NCBI RefSeq assembly: GCF_000429365.1
Contig: NZ_AUBS01000001.1
Span: 186,001-250,000, forward strand
Reading direction: 5' to 3'
DNA from: Pseudodonghicola xiamenensis DSM 18339
Lineage (GTDB): Bacteria > Pseudomonadota > Alphaproteobacteria > Rhodobacterales > Rhodobacteraceae
DNA: 64,000 nucleotides
Shown: positions 52,441 to 61,855 of the stretch, in pieces
Layout: each line of letters begins with the position of its first letter
Numbering within the stretch: the first letter of the stretch is position 1
Position numbers and translations under genes: made by a program
The notes under the pieces: model-generated
Database searches by the model: none
Told to the model about the DNA's origin: nothing
The model's input: the letters and a program-made list of their open reading frames with translations, nothing else

Positions 52441-53778
52441 ATGGCGAACGGCCATCAGGCATCCGGGGTTGCGGCGCATCGCTTGCCGCCCGAAGAGATT
52501 GCCACCAACTTCACCGATCTGCATGCCCCGCTGGCCCCGCATGAGGCGGCGGTCGCGGCGGACCGCTGCTATTTTTGCTATGACGCGCCCTGCATGACAG
52601 CGTGTCCCACGAGCATCGACATCCCGATGTTCATCCGGGAGATCCAGACCGGCCACCCCGAGGCCGCGGCGCGCACGATCCTGGCCCAGAACATACTGGG
52701 CGGCATGTGTGCTCGGGTCTGCCCGACCGAGACGCTGTGCGAAGAGGCCTGTGTGCGCGAGACGGCGGAGGGCAGCCCGGTCGAGATCGGCCGGCTGCAA
52801 CGTTATGCAACCGACCGGCTTATGGCCTCGGGCGTGCATCCCTTCACCCGCGCCGACGCCACCGGCAAGACCGTGGCGGTGGTGGGGGCGGGGCCCGCGG
52901 GGCTGGCCTGTGCGCATCGCCTGGCCATGCTGGGCCATGACGTCACCCTGTTCGATGCCAAGCCTAAGGCGGGCGGGCTGAACGAATACGGTATCGCCGC
53001 CTACAAGAGCACCGATGATTTTGCCGCGCAGGAGGTGGAGTGGCTGTTGAAGATCGGCGGGATCACCGTCGAGACCGGCAAGGCGCTGGGGGCGGGGCTG
53101 ACGCTCGATGCGCTCAAGGCCGATTACGATGCCGTCTTCCTCGGCATCGGTCTGGCCGGGGTGAATGCCCTGTGTCTGGCGGGCGAAGACATGGAAGGGG
53201 TGCGGGACGCGGTGGAATTCATCGCCGATCTGCGCCAGGCGGGGGATCGGTCTGCCATCGCGGTAGGGCGCAACGTGGTTGTCATCGGTGGTGGTATGAC
53301 GGCGGTGGATGCTGCCGTTCAGGCCAAGCTGCTGGGCGCCGAAACGGTTACCATCGCCTATCGTCGCGACCGCGAGGCAATGCCGGCCAGCCGCTATGAG
53401 CAGGACCTGGCGGCCTCGAAAGGGGTCAGGCTGATGTTCAACGTCATGCCCCGGGCGCTGATCGGTGAGGCCGAGGTCGAAGGCGTGATGCTGGAATATA
53501 CCGATGTGGTCGACGGGTGTGTCTCGGGCACCGGCGAAACTCTGCCGTTGCACGCCGATCAGGTGTTCAAGGCGATTGGCCAGACCCTTCTTGGCGCGCC
53601 GGAGGGGCTGGAGATCGCAGGCGGAAAGATTGCGGTGGACGCGCAGGGGCGGACCAGCGTCGCGGGCATCTGGGCCGGCGGCGACTGCGCCAGCGGCGGC
53701 GAGGATCTGACCGTGACCGCGGTTGCCGAGGGGCGGGATGCGGCGATGAATATCCATGAAGAGCTGACATCGTGCTAG
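52441..53778 (+). CDS. preT: Dihydropyrimidine dehydrogenase subunit PreT (FAD/NAD, Fe-S)
   Basis: A 445-residue protein related to the small subunit of glutamate synthase: N-terminal Fe-S cysteines CYFCYDAPCMTACPTSIDIP and CARVCPTETLCEEACVRE (residues 41-112), FAD-binding VAVVGAGPAGLACAHRL near residue 142, a second dinucleotide site NVVVIGGGMTAVDAA, and IWAGGDCASGGEDLTVTAVAEGRDAA at the end. With PreA it reduces uracil and thymine with NADH, the first step of reductive pyrimidine breakdown. AGGGAG precedes the ATG. Confidence 0.95.
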   Translation: MANGHQASGVAAHRLPPEEIATNFTDLHAPLAPHEAAVAADRCYFCYDAPCMTACPTSIDIPMFIREIQTGHPEAAARTILAQNILGGMCARVCPTETLCEEACVRETAEGSPVEIGRLQRYATDRLMASGVHPFTRADATGKTVAVVGAGPAGLACAHRLAMLGHDVTLFDAKPKAGGLNEYGIAAYKSTDDFAAQEVEWLLKIGGITVETGKALGAGLTLDALKADYDAVFLGIGLAGVNALCLAGEDMEGVRDAVEFIADLRQAGDRSAIAVGRNVVVIGGGMTAVDAAVQAKLLGAETVTIAYRRDREAMPASRYEQDLAASKGVRLMFNVMPRALIGEAEVEGVMLEYTDVVDGCVSGTGETLPLHADQVFKAIGQTLLGAPEGLEIAGGKIAVDAQGRTSVAGIWAGGDCASGGEDLTVTAVAEGRDAAMNIHEELTSC

Positions 53779-53832
53779 GATCGGGGGCGGGCGTTGGTTC
53801 GCCCACCCATCCTCGAGCCAGGAGGCAGCATT

Positions 53833-55059
53833 TTGGAGACTCTTTTCCTCACGCTGGGAGCAGTGTTTTACCGTCACAACGGCCGTTTGTTCATCGAGGC
53901 GCAGACCGCCAGTGGCCTGAAGGCGTGGCATCAGCATTTCGACAGGGTGATCGCCTGTTCGATCTGCAAGGCCGGCTTGCCTCCGAAGGGCTGGGTCGAT
54001 GCGGAGGCTGAGGGGATCGTTCTGCCCGAGTTCGAGTTGATCGAGTTGCCGGACGGGTATCACCTGCCGGTGTTCCTGAAGACGCGGGCCGAGGTGCGTC
54101 AGATCATGCTCGATGCGCTGTGCCGTGCCGATTACCGGCTGTTCGCCATCGGTGGGTGGGTTGGCGACTGGGGCGTTGTCGGCGCGCGATTGGCCAGCGA
54201 CAACGGGTTGCCGCACGGTATTTGGTTCGACCGGGTGGAATCCCAGGTCTTCGCGGCCTCGCATGATGGCAGCCTGAAGGGGCGGCTGAAAGCGCGGATC
54301 AAATCGGCGATCACCGCCAGGACCGAGCTGGAGTTGCTGGGCCGGGCCGATCTGGCGCTGCTGCACGGGCAAACCGTCTATGACAGCTTCGTAGACTGGA
54401 CCCGAAATGCGCAGATTGTCGAGGATATCCATCTGGAAGCCTCGGATCATATCCCGGAGGCGGAGCTGGCGGAAAAGCTTGGAAGCGCCGAAACGGATGT
54501 GTTGCGGATCGCCTATGTCGGTCGGGCGGACCGGATGAAGGGCGGGCTGCTCTGGGTCGAGGCCCTGGCGCGGCTGGCCAAGACCGGGGTGGATTTCGTG
54601 GCGGAATGGGCCGGTGATGGCCCGTTGCTGGAGGAAATGCGCGATCTGGCCGATCAGCGAGGGATCGCGGATCGGATCCGCTTCCATGGTTTTGTGTCGG
54701 ATCGCCAAAAGGTGCTCGGCATCCTGCGGCGGGCGCATCTGCTGCTCTTCTGTCACATGACGGATGAATCGCCCCGCAACCTGATCGAGGCGCTGTTTGC
54801 GGCGACGCCGCTGATCGGGTTCCGGGACACTTATGCCGGGCGTCTTGTTTCTGAACAGGGCGCTGGAATTCTGGTCGACCGCAGTGATGTGGCGGCGCTG
54901 GCCGAAGCCCTGTCCGGGCTGGAGGCTGACCGCGCGAAACTGTGTGATCTGATTGAAAAGGCGGGCCGTTCCGGTCTGCACCTGACGCGGAGCCAGGTCT
55001 TCGCGCATCGGGCAAAAATAGTCAAAGACAACCTGGGACACGATAGGGAGGCCGCTTAG
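53833..55059 (+). CDS. Glycosyltransferase family 4-like protein inside the pyrimidine operon
   Basis: About 408 residues: a GT4-type glycosyltransferase with LRIAYVGRADRMKGGLLWVEALARL near residue 237, GDGPLLEEMRDLADQ, VLGILRRAHLLLFCHMTDESPRNLIEALFAATPLIGF (acidic donor-site ExxxxxxE) and VSEQGAGILVDRSDVAALAEALSGL. Substrates unknown. I use the TTG at 53833 because a perfect AGGAGG stands seven bases before it; the ATG-like GTG upstream is less supported. The gene ends one base before the preA start, and the preA ribosome-binding site lies in its last codons. Confidence 0.8.
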   Translation: METLFLTLGAVFYRHNGRLFIEAQTASGLKAWHQHFDRVIACSICKAGLPPKGWVDAEAEGIVLPEFELIELPDGYHLPVFLKTRAEVRQIMLDALCRADYRLFAIGGWVGDWGVVGARLASDNGLPHGIWFDRVESQVFAASHDGSLKGRLKARIKSAITARTELELLGRADLALLHGQTVYDSFVDWTRNAQIVEDIHLEASDHIPEAELAEKLGSAETDVLRIAYVGRADRMKGGLLWVEALARLAKTGVDFVAEWAGDGPLLEEMRDLADQRGIADRIRFHGFVSDRQKVLGILRRAHLLLFCHMTDESPRNLIEALFAATPLIGFRDTYAGRLVSEQGAGILVDRSDVAALAEALSGLEADRAKLCDLIEKAGRSGLHLTRSQVFAHRAKIVKDNLGHDREAA

Positions 55060-56364
55060 ATGGCTGATTTGACGACTGAATTTCTGGGTATTACCAGCCC
55101 GAACCCGTTCTGGCTGGCTTCGGCGCCGCCTACCGACAAGGAATACAACGTCCGCCGCGCCTATGAGGCCGGATGGGGTGGTGTGGTGTGGAAGACGCTG
55201 GGCTCGGAGGGGCCGCCGGTGGTGAACGTCAACGGGCCGCGCTATGGCGCGATCTATGGCGCCGACCGTCGCCTGCTGGGTCTGAACAACATCGAACTGA
55301 TCACCGACCGGCCGCTGCAGACCAATCTGGAGGAGATCACCCGGGTCAAGAAGGACTATCCCGACCGGGCGCTGATCGTCTCGATTATGGTGCCCTGCGA
55401 CGAGGAGAGCTGGAAGGCGATCCTGCCGCTGGTCGAGGAAACCGGTGCTGACGGGATCGAGCTGAACTTCGGCTGCCCGCACGGCATGGCCGAACGCGGC
55501 ATGGGCTCGGCCGTGGGGCAGGTGCCGGAATATATCCAGATGGTGACCGAGTGGTGCAAGAAATACTACTCCAAGCCGGTGATCGTGAAGCTGACGCCGA
55601 ACATCACCGACATCCGCAACCCGGCGCGGGCGGCCTTCGCCGGCAATGCCGATGCGGTATCGTTGATCAATACCATCAACTCGATCACCTCGGTCGATCT
55701 GGACCTGATGGCACCGCAGCCCACCATCGACGGCAAGGGCACCCACGGCGGCTATTGCGGCCCCGCAGTGAAGCCCATCGCGCTGAACATGGTGGCCGAG
55801 ATCGCCCGCGATCCGCAGACCCATGGCAAGCCGATCAGCGCCATCGGCGGCGTGACGACTTGGCGCGATGCCGCCGAGTTCATGGTGATGGGGGCCGGCA
55901 ATGTGCAGGTCTGCACCGCTGCCATGACTTATGGCTTCAAGGTGGTGCAGGAGATGATCTCGGGCCTCAGCCAGTGGATGGATGAAAAGGGCTATAGCTC
56001 GACCGCCGATTTCATCGGTCAGGCGGTGCCCAATGTCACCGACTGGCAGCATTTGAACCTGAACTACATCGCCAAGGCCAAGATCGACCAGGACGCCTGC
56101 ATCAAATGCGGCCGTTGCTATGCCGCCTGCGAGGATACCAGCCACCAGGCGATCTGGATGAAGGAAGGTCGGGTGTTCGAGGTCAATGATGCCGAATGCG
56201 TCGCCTGCAACCTCTGCGTCGATGTCTGCCCGATCGAGAATTGCATCAGCATGGAGCAGATGGCGCCCGGCGCTGTCGATCCGCGCACCGGCAAGGTGGT
56301 GCCGGCGGAATATGCCAACTGGACCACGCATCCGAACAACCCTGCCGCCGTCGCGGCGGAATAG
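55060..56364 (+). CDS. preA: Dihydropyrimidine dehydrogenase subunit PreA (FMN, Fe-S)
   Basis: A 434-residue protein: FMN barrel like dihydroorotate dehydrogenase (GIELNFGCPHGMAERGMGSAVGQ, VIVKLTPNITDI, ISAIGGVTTWRDAAEFMVMGAGNVQVCTAAM) and a C-terminal bacterial ferredoxin domain with CIKCGRCYAAC and CVACNLCVDVCPIENC (two 4Fe-4S clusters). Reduces the pyrimidine ring with electrons from PreT. The GGGAGG site lies inside the preceding glycosyltransferase gene. Confidence 0.97.
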   Translation: MADLTTEFLGITSPNPFWLASAPPTDKEYNVRRAYEAGWGGVVWKTLGSEGPPVVNVNGPRYGAIYGADRRLLGLNNIELITDRPLQTNLEEITRVKKDYPDRALIVSIMVPCDEESWKAILPLVEETGADGIELNFGCPHGMAERGMGSAVGQVPEYIQMVTEWCKKYYSKPVIVKLTPNITDIRNPARAAFAGNADAVSLINTINSITSVDLDLMAPQPTIDGKGTHGGYCGPAVKPIALNMVAEIARDPQTHGKPISAIGGVTTWRDAAEFMVMGAGNVQVCTAAMTYGFKVVQEMISGLSQWMDEKGYSSTADFIGQAVPNVTDWQHLNLNYIAKAKIDQDACIKCGRCYAACEDTSHQAIWMKEGRVFEVNDAECVACNLCVDVCPIENCISMEQMAPGAVDPRTGKVVPAEYANWTTHPNNPAAVAAE

Positions 56365-56386
56365 GACTGAAACCCCTTTGCGGGGC

Positions 56387-56421
56387 AGGGCGCGTGGACG
56401 GACGGTTCGCGCGCCCTTTTT
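56387..56421 (+). terminator. Intrinsic terminator of preA
   Basis: AGGGCGCG (56387-56394) paired with CGCGCCCT (56410-56417), followed by TTTT. Confidence 0.8.
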
Positions 56422-56600
56422 GCATCCGCTTCCCGCGGCTGCGTCGATGTCTTGCCGCCCCCGACATATACCCCCTTGCAGTCGTCGGGCGGAGGGCAGA
56501 TATGCGCGCCGTCGCCAATCCGGCACCATCATGGCAGCTCTGGCCTTGAAACTGCGACCGGAGATAGGCAGGCTGCACGAAATTTACTGGTAACGGGCTG

Positions 56601-57974
56601 ATGGTTCGACAGATTCTTCCGATTTCCGCCCTGTTGCTCGGTTCCGCGCTGCTGCTGTTCGCCGGCGGGATGAATGTGCTGATTCTGCCGATGCGGGGCA
56701 CTTTCGAAGGATTCAGCGCCGCCTCTCTGGGGCTTTTGGGCTCGGGCTGGGCAGTGGGCTATGTGCTGGGCTGCGTGTTCATGGCGCGGCTGGTGGCACG
56801 GGTCGGGCATATCCGATCGTTCAGCGTGATGGCGGCCTTCGCGGCGATCGCGGTTCTGCTGTCGCTTCTGATTCTGACTCCCTGGGCCTGGGTGCCGTTG
56901 CGCGCGCTTTCAGGCTTTTGTTTCGCCGGGGCCGCCATGATCGTCGAAAGCTGGCTGGGAGAGCGCGCCGAGCCGCAATCACGCGGGCGCATCTTCGGGA
57001 TCTACACCATGGTCAACCTCGCTGCCTCGACCGCCGGGCAACTAGTGCTGACGCTGGGGGACACCACTGGGATCGTATTTTTCGTGTTGCCGGCGATCTT
57101 CTATTGCCTGGCGCTGGTGCCGACGGCGATTTCCTCCTCGGCCAGTCCGCGGCCTCTGGCGCGGGTCAGCTTGGATCTGCGTGCGCTTTGGCGCAATTCG
57201 CCGGTGGCGGTGTTCGCGGTCTTCTGCATCGGCATTTCCAACGGCGCTTTCGGTACGCTTTCGGCAGTCTATGCCAATGAGGTGGGGCTGCATCTGACCG
57301 CGGTGGCGCTGTTCGCCAGCCTGCCGGTCCTGGCCGGCGCGCTCAGTCAGGTGCCGATCGGCCTGGTTTCGGACCGGATGGACCGGCGGCTGGTTTTGGT
57401 GCTGGTGGCGGTGTTGGCGCTGGTGGCAGATCTGGCGTTTATCTTCCTGCGGCCCGATGGGCGGCTGGAAAACCTTGTCATGGCCTCGGTGTTCGGGGCG
57501 GCGATCTATGCGATGTATCCGATCATCATCGCCCATGCCAACGACCATGCCGCAGAGGGCAGCGCGATCCAGGTCAGCGGTGGGCTTCTGATGGTCTTCG
57601 GGCTGGGCTCGATCGCCGGGCCGATGGCGGCGGGCTACAGCATGGCGGCGTTCGGTCAGACCGGGCTGTTCGTCACATCGGCGGTGGCGCATGTGCTGAT
57701 CATCCTGTTCGGTGCAATACGGATGTCAATGCGCGCGCCGGTGCATGAGGCCGAGAAAGCGGCCTTTGTCACCGTACCGCAGGGGCGCATGGCCACGCCC
57801 GAGACCCATGTTCTGGCCGCCAGCCCGGAGGAGGCGGAAGAAATCATCGCCGCCGAGGAGGATCGCCTGGCCGAAGAGGGCACCGGGCCGGCGCATGAGG
57901 CGGCCGCAGCGGCCACGGCGGCGGTGGCGGCGGCGACAGAACGGCCGCCTCGGGTGTCTGAGGAAGAGCCCTGA
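56601..57974 (+). CDS. MFS transporter
   Basis: A 457-residue major facilitator with 12 membrane segments (YcaD-like arrangement: SGWAVGYVLGCVFMARLVARVGHIRSFSVM; GLVSDRMDRRLVLVLVAVLALVADLAF) and an Ala/Glu-rich cytoplasmic tail of about 50 residues. Substrate unknown; its location in the pyrimidine region hints at nucleobase or intermediate export. The 236-base gap before it holds the preA terminator only. Confidence 0.87.
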   Translation: MVRQILPISALLLGSALLLFAGGMNVLILPMRGTFEGFSAASLGLLGSGWAVGYVLGCVFMARLVARVGHIRSFSVMAAFAAIAVLLSLLILTPWAWVPLRALSGFCFAGAAMIVESWLGERAEPQSRGRIFGIYTMVNLAASTAGQLVLTLGDTTGIVFFVLPAIFYCLALVPTAISSSASPRPLARVSLDLRALWRNSPVAVFAVFCIGISNGAFGTLSAVYANEVGLHLTAVALFASLPVLAGALSQVPIGLVSDRMDRRLVLVLVAVLALVADLAFIFLRPDGRLENLVMASVFGAAIYAMYPIIIAHANDHAAEGSAIQVSGGLLMVFGLGSIAGPMAAGYSMAAFGQTGLFVTSAVAHVLIILFGAIRMSMRAPVHEAEKAAFVTVPQGRMATPETHVLAASPEEAEEIIAAEEDRLAEEGTGPAHEAAAAATAAVAAATERPPRVSEEEP

Positions 57975-57986
57975 GAGGGGCGCAGG

Positions 57987-58616
57987 TCAGGCGCCGGCGG
58001 GGCTGAGCAGGCGGCGATAGAGCGTTTCGACGAAATCCGGCGCCGCTGCGAACGGATCCTCCTGGCCCAGGACCGCCCGCACCTGCACGTCGAAATCGGC
58101 GTAATGCTGCGTCAGCGACCAGATCGAGAAGATCAGATGATAGGGGTGAACCGGCGCCAGTCGCCCGGCGTCGATCCAGCCCTGGATCACTGCGGCTTTC
58201 TCGTCGACCAGTTGTTTCAGGTCGGTCGCGAGCACCTGGTGGATGCGGGGGGCGCCTTGGACGATCTCATTGGCGAAGAGCCGGCTTTCGCGCGGATAAT
58301 TCCGGCTCATCTCCAGCTTGAGACGCACGTAGGAGAGAATTTCCTCCAGCGGATCGCCCTCCGGGGTCAGCGTGCGCAGCGGGTCGAGCCAGGTGTAGAG
58401 AAGCTGCGACAGAACCGCATCATACATCGCCTCTTTCGAGGGGAAATAATACAGCAGGTTCGGTTTGCTCAGCCCCGCGACCGCGGCGATCTGGTCGACG
58501 GTCGCGCCGCGAAATCCCTGGGAGGAAAACACATCGAGCGCTGCCTCCAGAATGGTCAGACGGTTCTTGCGCTGAATGCGTGTGGGGGCTTTGTCCTTGG
58601 GCATTGGCGCTGCCAT
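57987..58616 (-). CDS. rutR: TetR-family regulator RutR
   Basis: A 209-residue TetR protein: N-terminal HTH RKNRLTILEAALDVFSSQGFRGATVDQIAAVAGLSKPNLLYYFPSKEAMYDAVL and ligand domain with FSIWSLTQHYADFDVQV as in RutR. RutR responds to uracil and thymine and controls pyrimidine breakdown. A good RutR site (58732-58747) lies between it and the divergent carbamoylase gene. The start at 58616 could instead be an internal ATG at 58604 (MPKDKAP). Confidence 0.9.
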   Translation of the reverse strand: MAAPMPKDKAPTRIQRKNRLTILEAALDVFSSQGFRGATVDQIAAVAGLSKPNLLYYFPSKEAMYDAVLSQLLYTWLDPLRTLTPEGDPLEEILSYVRLKLEMSRNYPRESRLFANEIVQGAPRIHQVLATDLKQLVDEKAAVIQGWIDAGRLAPVHPYHLIFSIWSLTQHYADFDVQVRAVLGQEDPFAAAPDFVETLYRRLLSPAGA

Positions 58617-58731
58617 CTCCGTTCTGTCCGTCTGTGCCTGTTTTCTTGTCGCGCCACTTTGCGGCGTCGGCGATTTCTTTACCGGATTACGGCAATTTCT
58701 TGACTGGTTCGCAACCCGTGTTAGCCTCGGT

Positions 58732-58747
58732 TTGACCGTTTGGTCAA
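58732..58747. promoter_or_regulatory. RutR operator
   Basis: TTGACCGTTTGGTCAA: a near-perfect match to TTGACCANNTGGTCAA (one mismatch), embedded in a longer dyad TTTGACC-GTTT-GGTCAAA (58731-58748). It lies 46 bases upstream of the carbamoylase gene and 116 bases from rutR. Confidence 0.88.
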
Positions 58748-58792
58748 ATCAAAGAACCAGGACACATAATAGACGGGGAGCCAGTTTCAGCC

Positions 58793-60043
58793 ATGTCCGC
58801 TCCGGCAGAAAATCTCAAAATCAACAGTGACCGGCTGTGGGACAGCCTTATGGAGATGGCCAAGATCGGCCCCGGTGTTGCCGGTGGCAACAATCGCCAG
58901 ACCCTGACCGATGAAGATGCCGAGGGTCGCGCGCTGTTCCAGAAATGGTGCGAAGACGCGGGAATGGCCATGGGTGTCGATAAAATGGGCACCATGTTCA
59001 TGACGCGCCCCGGAGAGGATCCCGATGCGCTGCCGGTCTATATGGGCAGCCACCTCGATACCCAGCCGACGGGCGGCAAATACGATGGCGTCCTGGGCGT
59101 GCTCGGCGCGCTGGAGGCGGTGCGTACGATGAACGATCTGGGGCTGAAGACCAAACACCCGATCGTCGTCACCAACTGGGCCAATGAAGAGGGCGCGCGC
59201 TTTGCCCCGGCGATGCTGGCCTCGGGCGTCTTCGCCGGCATGCATTCGCTGGATTATGCCTATGGTCGCGCCGATCTCGAGGGCAAGACCTATGGTGAGG
59301 AGCTGAAGCGGATCGGCTGGCAGGGCGAGGAAGAGGTCGGCGCCCGCAAGATGCACGCCTATTACGAGCTGCACATCGAGCAGGGCCCGATCCTCGAGGC
59401 CGAGGGCAAGGACATCGGTGTCGTCACCCATTGCCAGGGTCTGTGGTGGCTGGAATTCACCCTGACCGGCACCGCGGCGCATACCGGATCGACCCCGATG
59501 CCGATGCGGGTGAATGCGGGCCTTGCCATGAGCCGTATCTTCGAGATGGTACAGGCGGTGGCGATGGAGAACCAGCCGAACGCCGTGGGCGGTGTGGGGC
59601 AGGTGACCTTCACCCCCAATTCGCGCAACGTGCTGCCGGGCAAGGTGGTTTTTACCGTCGACATCCGCACCCCCGATCAGACCAAGCTGGACGCCATGCG
59701 CGCCAAGATCGAGGCGGAAGCGGCCAAGATCTGCGAAGCCCTGGGCGTCGGCTGTTCGGTCGAGGCGGTCGGTCACTTCGATCCTGTCACCTTCACGCCG
59801 GAGCTGGTGAGCAATGTGCGCAACGCCGCCGAGCGTCTGGGCTATAGCCACATGGATATCATCTCGGGCGCCGGTCACGATGCCTGCTGGGCCGCCAAGA
59901 TGGCGCCCACCACGATGATCATGTGTCCCTGCGTTGACGGATTGTCGCATAACGAGGCCGAAGAGATCTCCAAGGACTGGGCGGCGGCGGGCACCGATGT
60001 TCTGCTGCATGCGGTGCTGGAGACGGCTGAGATCGTCGAGTGA
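58793..60043 (+). CDS. Zn-dependent N-carbamoyl amidohydrolase (beta-ureidopropionase-type)
   Basis: A 416-residue M20-family amidohydrolase: GSHLDTQPTGGKYDGVLGVLGALEAV (His, Asp metal ligands near residue 83), TNWANEEGARFAPAM (Glu ligands), YYELHIEQGPILEAEGKDIGVVTH and SGAGHDACW near the end. It releases ammonia and CO2 from N-carbamoyl-beta-alanine, third step of the pathway, or from N-carbamoyl amino acids. It is divergent from rutR and controlled by the RutR site. Confidence 0.93.
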   Translation: MSAPAENLKINSDRLWDSLMEMAKIGPGVAGGNNRQTLTDEDAEGRALFQKWCEDAGMAMGVDKMGTMFMTRPGEDPDALPVYMGSHLDTQPTGGKYDGVLGVLGALEAVRTMNDLGLKTKHPIVVTNWANEEGARFAPAMLASGVFAGMHSLDYAYGRADLEGKTYGEELKRIGWQGEEEVGARKMHAYYELHIEQGPILEAEGKDIGVVTHCQGLWWLEFTLTGTAAHTGSTPMPMRVNAGLAMSRIFEMVQAVAMENQPNAVGGVGQVTFTPNSRNVLPGKVVFTVDIRTPDQTKLDAMRAKIEAEAAKICEALGVGCSVEAVGHFDPVTFTPELVSNVRNAAERLGYSHMDIISGAGHDACWAAKMAPTTMIMCPCVDGLSHNEAEEISKDWAAAGTDVLLHAVLETAEIVE

Positions 60044-60064
60044 GGCCCGGAGACTGAGGGCGCT

Positions 60065-60097
60065 GGGGGCGCTGCCCCCAGACCCCCGGGATATTTG
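60065..60097. repeat. Dispersed intergenic repeat, copy 2
   Basis: GGGGGCGCTGCCCCCA (60065-60080) and CCCCCGGGATATTTG (60083-60097), identical blocks to copy 1 at 41045; the central dyad of copy 1 is missing. It continues AAGCCAGAAAAAG, which is typical of this element in relatives. Confidence 0.85.
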
Positions 60098-60193
60098 AAG
60101 CCAGAAAAAGAAGGGCGCGGTTGAACGCCCGGCGGCGGTCATGACGTCAGGAGCGGTGACTGGCCTGTCAGAAACAACATGGGAGTTCTGAAG

Positions 60194-61648
60194 ATGAGCA
60201 AAGTGATCAAGGGCGGCACGGTGGTGACCGCGGATCTTACCTATAAGGCGGATGTGAAGATCGAGGATGGCAAGATCGTCGAGATCGGTCCCGATCTGAG
60301 TGGCGACGAGATCCTGGATGCGGCAGGTTGTTATGTGATGCCGGGCGGGATCGACCCGCATACCCATCTGGAAATGCCCTTCATGGGAACGCATTCGTCG
60401 GATGATTTCTATGCCGGGACGCGTGCGGCGCTGGCGGGCGGCACCACCATGGTGGTCGATTTCGCGCTGCCCGATCCGGGCGAGAGCCTGCTGGACGCGG
60501 TGAAGAAATGGGACAACAAATCAGCCCGCGCCTGCTGCGATTATTCCTTCCACATGGCGATCACCTGGTGGGGTGAGCAGGTCTTCAACGAGATGAAGAT
60601 CATCACTGAAGAGAAGGGCATCAACACCTTCAAGCATTTCATGGCCTACAAGGGCAGCCTGATGGTGAACGACGACGAGATGTTCGCCAGTTTCAAGCGC
60701 TGTGCCGAGCTGGGCGCGACGCCTCTGGTGCATGCCGAGAACGGCGATCTGGTGGCGGAGATGACCGCCAAGTTGCTGGCCGAGGGCAATACCGGGCCGG
60801 AGGGCCATGCCTATTCCCGCCCGCCGCAGGTGGAGGGCGAAGCCACCAATCGTGCCATCATGATCGCCGATATGGCGGGCGCGCCGCTTTATGTGGTGCA
60901 TACTTCCTGCGAGGAGAGCCACGAGGCGATCCGGCGCGCCAAGCTGGCCGGCAAGCGGGTCTGGGGGGAGCCCCTGATCCAGCATTTGGTGCTGGATGAG
61001 AGCGAATACTTCAATGAGGATTGGGATCATGCCGCCCGCCGGGTGATGTCGCCGCCCTTCCGCAACAAGAAGCATCAGGACAGCCTGTGGGCCGGGCTTG
61101 CCTCCGGCACGCTCTCCTGCGTGGCGACCGATCACTGCGCCTTCACCACCGAGCAGAAACGCTATGGCGTCGGCGATTTCTCGAAGATCCCGAATGGCAC
61201 CGGCGGGCTGGAGGACCGGATGCCGGTTCTGTGGACCTACGGGGTCGAGACGGGGCGGATCACCATGAACGAATTCGTCGCCGTCACCTCGACCAATATC
61301 GCGAAAATCCTGAACTGCTATCCGCAGAAGGGGGCGATCCTGGTGGGGGCGGATGCCGATATCGTGGTGATGGATCCGTCGATGGGCAAGACCATCACGG
61401 CAGAGGCGCAGGCCTCTTCGATCGACTATAACGTCTTCGAGGGAATCGAGGTCAGTGCTCTGCCGCGTTTCGTGCTGAGCCGCGGCTACGTGGCGGTGGA
61501 GAATGGCGAGCTGAAGGCCAAGGAAGGCCATGGCGAATTCGTCGCGCGCGATCCGAACGCGACGGTGAACACCGCGCTGAGCAAGTGGAAGGAGCTGACC
61601 GCGCCGCGGCCCGTTGTGCGTGCCGGTATTCCGGCGACCGGGGTGTGA
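60194..61648 (+). CDS. hydA: Dihydropyrimidinase / D-hydantoinase
   Basis: A 484-residue cyclic amidohydrolase: metal ligands in GGIDPHTHLEMPFMG (HxH), carboxylated Lys in FKHFMAYKGS near residue 150, LVHAENGDLV, VVHTSCEES and the catalytic Asp in VATDHCAFT near residue 315. It opens dihydrouracil and dihydrothymine, second step of the pathway. I start it at ATG 60194 because homology begins with KVIKGGTVV; the GTG-like upstream codons are weaker. Confidence 0.97.
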   Translation: MSKVIKGGTVVTADLTYKADVKIEDGKIVEIGPDLSGDEILDAAGCYVMPGGIDPHTHLEMPFMGTHSSDDFYAGTRAALAGGTTMVVDFALPDPGESLLDAVKKWDNKSARACCDYSFHMAITWWGEQVFNEMKIITEEKGINTFKHFMAYKGSLMVNDDEMFASFKRCAELGATPLVHAENGDLVAEMTAKLLAEGNTGPEGHAYSRPPQVEGEATNRAIMIADMAGAPLYVVHTSCEESHEAIRRAKLAGKRVWGEPLIQHLVLDESEYFNEDWDHAARRVMSPPFRNKKHQDSLWAGLASGTLSCVATDHCAFTTEQKRYGVGDFSKIPNGTGGLEDRMPVLWTYGVETGRITMNEFVAVTSTNIAKILNCYPQKGAILVGADADIVVMDPSMGKTITAEAQASSIDYNVFEGIEVSALPRFVLSRGYVAVENGELKAKEGHGEFVARDPNATVNTALSKWKELTAPRPVVRAGIPATGV

Positions 61649-61855
61649 GCCGATACCGCCCGGTCATGCTGTTGCATCATCGGGCGGTCGGTCTGTTGCC
61701 GGGCGCGGCGGTTTCGCTGTCTCGTCGTTCTTGGCGACAGAGGCAGGTCGGGCCTATGTTGACGAAAGGGCCGTTTGCCTCGGGGACGGGGCCGCGGTTC
61801 AGGACAACCGACCAGATAATAATCAAGAACAAGATCGCCCGCCGAGGGGAGTGGC

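Noticed and set aside
52363..56532. A 1389-codon open frame on the minus strand
   Set aside because: It runs antisense to preT, the glycosyltransferase and preA, which all have clear domains. The translation has no recognisable family and is rich in Arg, Gly and His, as expected for a shadow in GC-rich DNA.
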